Of a DNA stretch of 64,000 nucleotides, positions 60,628 to 64,000 are shown piece after piece. Under the pieces are notes generated by a model. The model did no database searches. It saw only the letters and a program-made list of their open reading frames with translations, and was not told the origin of the DNA. The position numbers were made by a program, and so were the translations under genes. The stretch spans positions 1,240,001-1,304,000 of the forward strand of contig NC_019567.1 of assembly GCF_000317895.1 (NCBI RefSeq). Direction: 5' to 3'. The stretch is from Bdellovibrio bacteriovorus str. Tiberius (GTDB taxonomy: Bacteria; Bdellovibrionota; Bdellovibrionia; Bdellovibrionales; Bdellovibrionaceae). How positions within the stretch are numbered: position 1 is the first letter of the stretch; the number at the start of each line of letters is the position of its first letter.

Positions 60628-61607
60628 TCATCCCTTGCCCTGAAGACTTTAAAGACTATTCCAAGTACCCGCTGACGATCACGCTGGCGGTGCTGAATGT
60701 CTTTATCTTTATTCTGATCTTCAGCGGGGTGAACTCGGGTCTGACTTCGTCTCCCGTTTTGCAAAAAGACGGGCTGGTTCTGACAGGCCGAATGTATTAT
60801 CAGTATCTGCAAAACATCCCGGCTGAAATTCTGTATGAAAAGCCTGAATGGGTGCATCAGATGAGTTCAGTCAACGCCGAACAGATGGGGATTCTGGGCG
60901 CCTATGCGCTTCGGGACCGCCGTTTCTTAAGTGCCGCTGAAGCGGGTGCTTATCGCGGGGACGAAGTGCAGATCGCAAGCTGGAAAAAGAACATCACTGA
61001 ATTCCGCAAAAAGTATCAGGAACAACTGTTGTATCGCTTTGGCCTGAGCTCTGGTGCGAAGGGGCCTCTGTCGTGGCTGACTTATCAGTTCTCTCATTCA
61101 AACTGGATGCATTTGCTGTCTAACCTGGGCTTCCTGGTGTTGCTGGGGGCGGCCGTTGAAGTTATGGCCGGAAGCTGGGTGCTTTTGTTTGTCTATATGG
61201 TGGGGGGCATGGCCGGGGGCTTGGGCTTCCTGCTGTCCGATACCCATGGAGCCGTGCCGATGGTGGGCGCCAGTGCCTCGATCAGTGCCTTGCTCGCTTT
61301 TTATTGTGTGGCTGAAACTCGAATGCGAGTGAAGTTTCTATATTTTGCTTCACCGATGCCAGGGCACTATGGCGCGATTTATTTGCCGACCCTGTTGATC
61401 ATACCTTTGTTCCTGGTCGTCGATCTGGCGAACCTGTGGGCGATTCCTGAAGGCCTTGGTGGGGGTGTTGCCTATGCCGCCCATCTGGGTGGCAGCTTGT
61501 TTGGCGTTATGCTGGGGCTTGCCTGTAAATTCTATACCCCCGTTGACAGCAACGTTACCGGTAGGTCACATTACCGCCCAGAGGCTGGAGATCACCCCCT
61601 ACGTTGA
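60624..61607 (+). CDS. Rhomboid-family intramembrane protease
   Basis: A 327-residue protein with a membrane helix near the N-terminus and a soluble loop (about 35-150). The rhomboid core follows: HSNWMHLLSNLGFLVLLG (first conserved His/Asn region), GASASISALLAF with the catalytic Ser, and AAHLGGSLFGV with the catalytic His. This is a complete Ser-His dyad. It would cut transmembrane proteins in the inner membrane. It is coupled to the RDD protein and followed at once by the nuclease gene. Confidence 0.88.
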   Translation: MIIPCPEDFKDYSKYPLTITLAVLNVFIFILIFSGVNSGLTSSPVLQKDGLVLTGRMYYQYLQNIPAEILYEKPEWVHQMSSVNAEQMGILGAYALRDRRFLSAAEAGAYRGDEVQIASWKKNITEFRKKYQEQLLYRFGLSSGAKGPLSWLTYQFSHSNWMHLLSNLGFLVLLGAAVEVMAGSWVLLFVYMVGGMAGGLGFLLSDTHGAVPMVGASASISALLAFYCVAETRMRVKFLYFASPMPGHYGAIYLPTLLIIPLFLVVDLANLWAIPEGLGGGVAYAAHLGGSLFGVMLGLACKFYTPVDSNVTGRSHYRPEAGDHPLR

Positions 61608-61621
61608 AATGGCGGACCCGA

Positions 61622-62497
61622 ATGAAGCTAAATAAGCTCATTAAGTCAGTGATTGTTCTTACATTGTTATCTTTCGTTGGAGTTGCAAACGCAGCTTCTC
61701 AATCTCAAGCGGTCCCATACTATGGGGAAGAGTTCTATCGCGACCTGCGCACCGGAGTTTCCGGTGAAGCTCTTCAAAACCGCATCAAATCTGTTCTGCA
61801 AAGTTATCATATCGCTGTAAAAGGCTCCTATGACCTTGTGGTGAAAAACTGCATGCAAGGGCAGGGACGTTGCTATCGCCACACAGCGATCGGCTACAAG
61901 GCGGCAAGAGTTTTCCTGATGGGGAACTACTACCTTGTTAAAGAAGGCAATCAGTATGCGGTTCGCGATGTTTACTGCAACTCGGATCGTGGTCCGGAAG
62001 ACTTCCGCAGTTCTCCACCGTCTCCGGGTTCCATCCCCAACAACACCGTGATCAACGTTGAGCACACGTGGCCACAAAGCCACTTCACTCGTCGTTTCCC
62101 GGATGATGTTCAAAAATCCGATTTGCACCACTTGTTCCCAACTGATTCTCAATTGAATGCCATCCGTGGCAACCATCCGTTTGGTGAAGTCAGCAAAGAC
62201 GTGATGGAACTGAAATGCCCGGATTCACGTTTCGGTATTGGCAGTTTCGGTTCGGACGAGGTGTTTGAGCCACCTCAAAACCACAAAGGAAATGTGGCTC
62301 GTGCATTGTTCTATTTCTCTATGCGCTATGATCTTCCAATTGATCCACAAGAAGAAAACGTTCTTCGCAAGTGGAACCGCGAAGACCCGGTTGATCAAGA
62401 CGAAATGAAACGTAATGTTGAGATCTTCAAGGCTCAGGGCAATAGAAATCCGTTCATTGATCACCCAGAACTAGCCGACCGCCTCTCCGACTTCTAA
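61622..62497 (+). CDS. Secreted endonuclease I-type DNase
   Basis: A 291-residue exported nuclease with a signal peptide (KSVIVLTLLSFVGVANA). The endonuclease I domain has VEHTWPQSHF (catalytic His), DLHHLFPTDSQLNAIRGNHPFGE and the later FEPPQNHKGNVARALFYF metal-binding block. It would break down DNA in the periplasm or in the prey. The ATG at 61622 starts the signal peptide. A TTG at 61604, overlapping the rhomboid stop, would add six residues. Confidence 0.9.
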   Translation: MKLNKLIKSVIVLTLLSFVGVANAASQSQAVPYYGEEFYRDLRTGVSGEALQNRIKSVLQSYHIAVKGSYDLVVKNCMQGQGRCYRHTAIGYKAARVFLMGNYYLVKEGNQYAVRDVYCNSDRGPEDFRSSPPSPGSIPNNTVINVEHTWPQSHFTRRFPDDVQKSDLHHLFPTDSQLNAIRGNHPFGEVSKDVMELKCPDSRFGIGSFGSDEVFEPPQNHKGNVARALFYFSMRYDLPIDPQEENVLRKWNREDPVDQDEMKRNVEIFKAQGNRNPFIDHPELADRLSDF

Positions 62498-62500
62498 GTC

Positions 62501-62650
62501 GGTGGGTGAAAAAGGCCCATCTGACTGCGTTGTCGGGCCTTCTCCTTCTCTTCGACGTGCTTGGAGCACGCCTCCGTTTCGGAGAAAACCCTCCGCCTTG
62601 CATCTGAACCTTTTTGACCCACCTTGAACTGGTGGGTTTTGTTTTTTTGG
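62501..62650 (+). promoter_or_regulatory. Long imperfect hairpin with overlapping terminator
   Basis: Segment A, GGTGGGT at 62501-62507, is part of a 23-base arm. The arm pairs at 17 of 23 positions with 62601-62623, which ends in segment B, ACCCACC (62617-62623). B also pairs with segment C, GGTGGGT (62631-62637), to make a terminator hairpin followed by TTTGTTTTTTT. A:B and B:C exclude each other, as in attenuators. The 77 bases between the arms hold smaller stems. It starts four bases after the nuclease stop. Confidence 0.55.
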
Positions 62651-62832
62651 GGAGGGCGGCGTCGCTGCGCTGGCCTTGGGGAACTTTCTTGGATTGAAGT
62701 TGCGGTTATAAACATAAAATAGTTTTTGGAGTTTTGGGTTTTGCTTAAGTACTTGGCATAAAATGGGGAAAATTGTAGGCCCCGGGCATAATTCTTAAAA
62801 AATCTGTAATAAGTCTCTTGCAATCGTGTTTT

Positions 62833-62841
62833 TGTTATGCT
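62833..62841 (+). promoter_or_regulatory. Extended -10 promoter of the candidate small RNA
   Basis: TGTTATGCT has the extended -10 form (TGn followed by TATGCT). A start would fall at about 62848. The -35 region is weak. Confidence 0.35.
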
Positions 62842-62847
62842 GCAATC

Positions 62848-62962
62848 ATTTTTACGGGAGGGGTGATACCAAGGAAGGTACTCGGGGAGCATGATGTTCT
62901 CACCTCTATTTTAATTAGATTAAGAAAGGCCACTGGAAACAGTGGCCTTTTTCTTTTTTCCG
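62848..62962 (+). ncRNA. Candidate structured small RNA
   Basis: Between a promoter-like box and a strong terminator lies about 75 bases able to fold as a three-way junction. P1 is 62860-62866 with 62900-62906 (7 bp), P2 is TACC/GGTA (62867-62870 with 62877-62880, loop AAGGAA) and P3 is about 62887-62891 with 62895-62899. No plus-strand gene follows, so it would be a stand-alone transcript. A seven-codon frame (Met-Met-Phe-Ser-Pro-Leu-Phe) lies inside but is not convincing. It does not match the c-di-GMP-I riboswitch pattern known from Bdellovibrio merRNAs. Confidence 0.35.
62925..62956. terminator. Strong bidirectional terminator
   Basis: AAAGGCCACTG (62925-62935) and CAGTGGCCTTT (62940-62950) form an 11-bp stem with a GAAA loop, followed by TTTCTTTTTT. 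It also ends the minus-strand RCC1 gene. Confidence 0.9.
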
Positions 62963-62971
62963 CTAAGACTT

Positions 62972-64000
62972 TTAGAATCGAGCTGCGCGAACCTGGTGCA
63001 GTATGTTCAGGCTGCTGCCGGCACCCCATGGGGTTCGGCAGTATAACTTGTTGGTCGTCGTCAAAGCACAGAACATGGAATTGCTGGTTCCGGAATAGTT
63101 GGTGGCGTTGAGTTTGGCGAAGCTGACTCCTGCGGATATCACTGTCGGTGGATTCATGTAATCGCTGATCTGCCAGAAGTGCACGGCACCACCGGTGGTC
63201 AGGGCAATCATTTCCCCGTTACCCATGACGACTTGCTGATAGCTGGCGCCGCCGTTTATTGCCACGGGCACGTTGCTGTAACCGTTACCCCAGCATTCCA
63301 GATGGGTGCCGGTGATACCACAGGCCGCAGAGTTCCCCAGCGCCAGTTGAGTATACACCCGGCCACCGTTGATCAGTGTGCCGGTGGAATCCGCCGTGCT
63401 GTTGTGACCCAGCTTTCCTAGTGAACCGCTGCCCCAGCAGCGCACTTGGCCGTTTTCCAGGATACCGCAGAAGCGGGCCGTACTTAACTGAATGTCGGTA
63501 TATCGATTGCCCGGGTCCACACTGATCGGGGTTGTGCTGTTACCGGTGCGCATAATCGATCCGGCCCCCCAGCAATACACCTCGTTATCCAAACTGAGTG
63601 CGCAACCTGCGGTTCCCACGCTTCGGATGATCGGCTTGAACTTCACACTGGTGGGCACCAGGGTCGGAGTCGTGGTCGTGCCCGTAGGGCAGCCAGAAGC
63701 CGACGTTGAACCCCATCTGTACAGATTCCCGGCGGTGTTAATGGCGTTGATACAATAGTTGTCGGCCGTCGCCATCGCCTGGATGGCAAGACCGCCAGTA
63801 TGCACCAGATCCACTTTGGTGCTGGTGCTGTTGTCTCCCAGAAGCGAGTTGGTGTTAACCCCAGTGCAGTAAGAGGAATCTGACAATCCCAGGCAGATGA
63901 CGCCCTTGTCGGACATGACCTTGCCGCTGCTGAAGTCCACGGACGGGTGCGCTCTTTTCAGAGGATGAATGGTATTGGAGCAATATGCGCCACCGTCGTT
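62972..64000 (-). CDS. RCC1-repeat protein, 5' end outside the window
   Basis: The frame is open to the window edge; codons upstream of the GTG at 63940 read NDGGAYCSNTIHPLKRAHP and on, so the gene is partial at its 5' end. The visible 342 residues are RCC1-type repeats, a seven-bladed propeller unit, with marks such as YCWGAGSIMRTG, VRCWGSGSLGKLGHNST and LECWGNG, each followed by a Gly-rich strand and a Cys that probably pairs between strands (CGIL, CALS, CGIT). In Bdellovibrio such proteins are usually large surface lipoproteins. Whether this one has a lipobox cannot be seen. Confidence 0.85.
   Translation of the reverse strand, partial: NDGGAYCSNTIHPLKRAHPSVDFSSGKVMSDKGVICLGLSDSSYCTGVNTNSLLGDNSTSTKVDLVHTGGLAIQAMATADNYCINAINTAGNLYRWGSTSASGCPTGTTTTPTLVPTSVKFKPIIRSVGTAGCALSLDNEVYCWGAGSIMRTGNSTTPISVDPGNRYTDIQLSTARFCGILENGQVRCWGSGSLGKLGHNSTADSTGTLINGGRVYTQLALGNSAACGITGTHLECWGNGYSNVPVAINGGASYQQVVMGNGEMIALTTGGAVHFWQISDYMNPPTVISAGVSFAKLNATNYSGTSNSMFCALTTTNKLYCRTPWGAGSSLNILHQVRAARF

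Noticed and set aside
62887-62913. Short leader peptide Met-Met-Phe-Ser-Pro-Leu-Phe before the terminator at 62925
   Set aside because: The ribosome binding site spacing is poor, no amino acid is enriched, and no gene lies downstream to be attenuated.
62848-62962. c-di-GMP-I riboswitch/merRNA
   Set aside because: The conserved GEMM-I blocks are not present in the sequence.

Overview
The window looks like chromosome of a predatory deltaproteobacterium of the genus Bdellovibrio, most likely B. bacteriovorus or a close relative. This rests on recognising gene content, not on a search. The marks are a maltodextrin ABC transporter whose binding protein is fused to the permease (a MalE-MalF fusion), a lipoprotein PTP-type phytase, TIGR02147-type regulators, delta-60 repeat lipoproteins, and many small secreted proteins of unknown role. 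Most of the window is ordinary, densely packed chromosome. The exception is one foreign block at about 9.1-24.0 kb that looks AT-richer.

Layout. 0-9 kb: a CinA-like protein, acyl-CoA dehydrogenase, TrmH, PTP phytase, a pseudouridine synthase/rRNA methyltransferase fusion on the minus strand, and a lemA-TPM-TPM gene set. Two long hairpins lie around lemA and the first TPM gene; their loops are related but their stems are not. 9.1-24.0 kb: an integrated element that has split a host tRNA-Arg(TCG) gene in its anticodon loop. The 5' half lies at 9065-9102 and the 3' half at 23956-24000. The element carries a different, complete tRNA-Arg(TCG) just inside its left end and a P4-type integrase at its right end. 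It also holds an AlpA-like regulator, a putative rolling-circle initiator, an HNH nuclease, an XRE regulator, a tandemly duplicated tyrosine recombinase, an IS2-type IS3-family insertion, a JAMM metalloprotease pair and a HEPN-like protein.

24-39 kb: a LysR regulator divergent from an MFS exporter, two very large repeat lipoproteins read divergently, several secreted proteins, a TIGR02147 regulator and an SLT-type murein hydrolase. 39-52 kb: a double-ATPase ABC protein, then a maltodextrin locus. In that locus the minus-strand run pulA-malEF-malG-malK-amylase-glucokinase is divergent from lamB. LamB would let maltodextrins through the outer membrane, pullulanase and amylase would trim them, MalEFGK would import them, and the ROK kinase would phosphorylate the released glucose. 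52-64 kb: pirin, AMP nucleosidase-like protein, Dps, a periplasmic binding protein, an orphan Fis-type HTH protein, an S41 protease, an RDD protein-rhomboid-endonuclease I run, a possible small RNA unit, and the 3' part of an RCC1-repeat protein that runs off the window.

The most novel feature is the tRNA-splitting element with its own replacement tRNA. Next come the stem-variable, loop-conserved hairpins, and then the JAMM and HEPN cargo. All functional calls are from motif recognition by eye.
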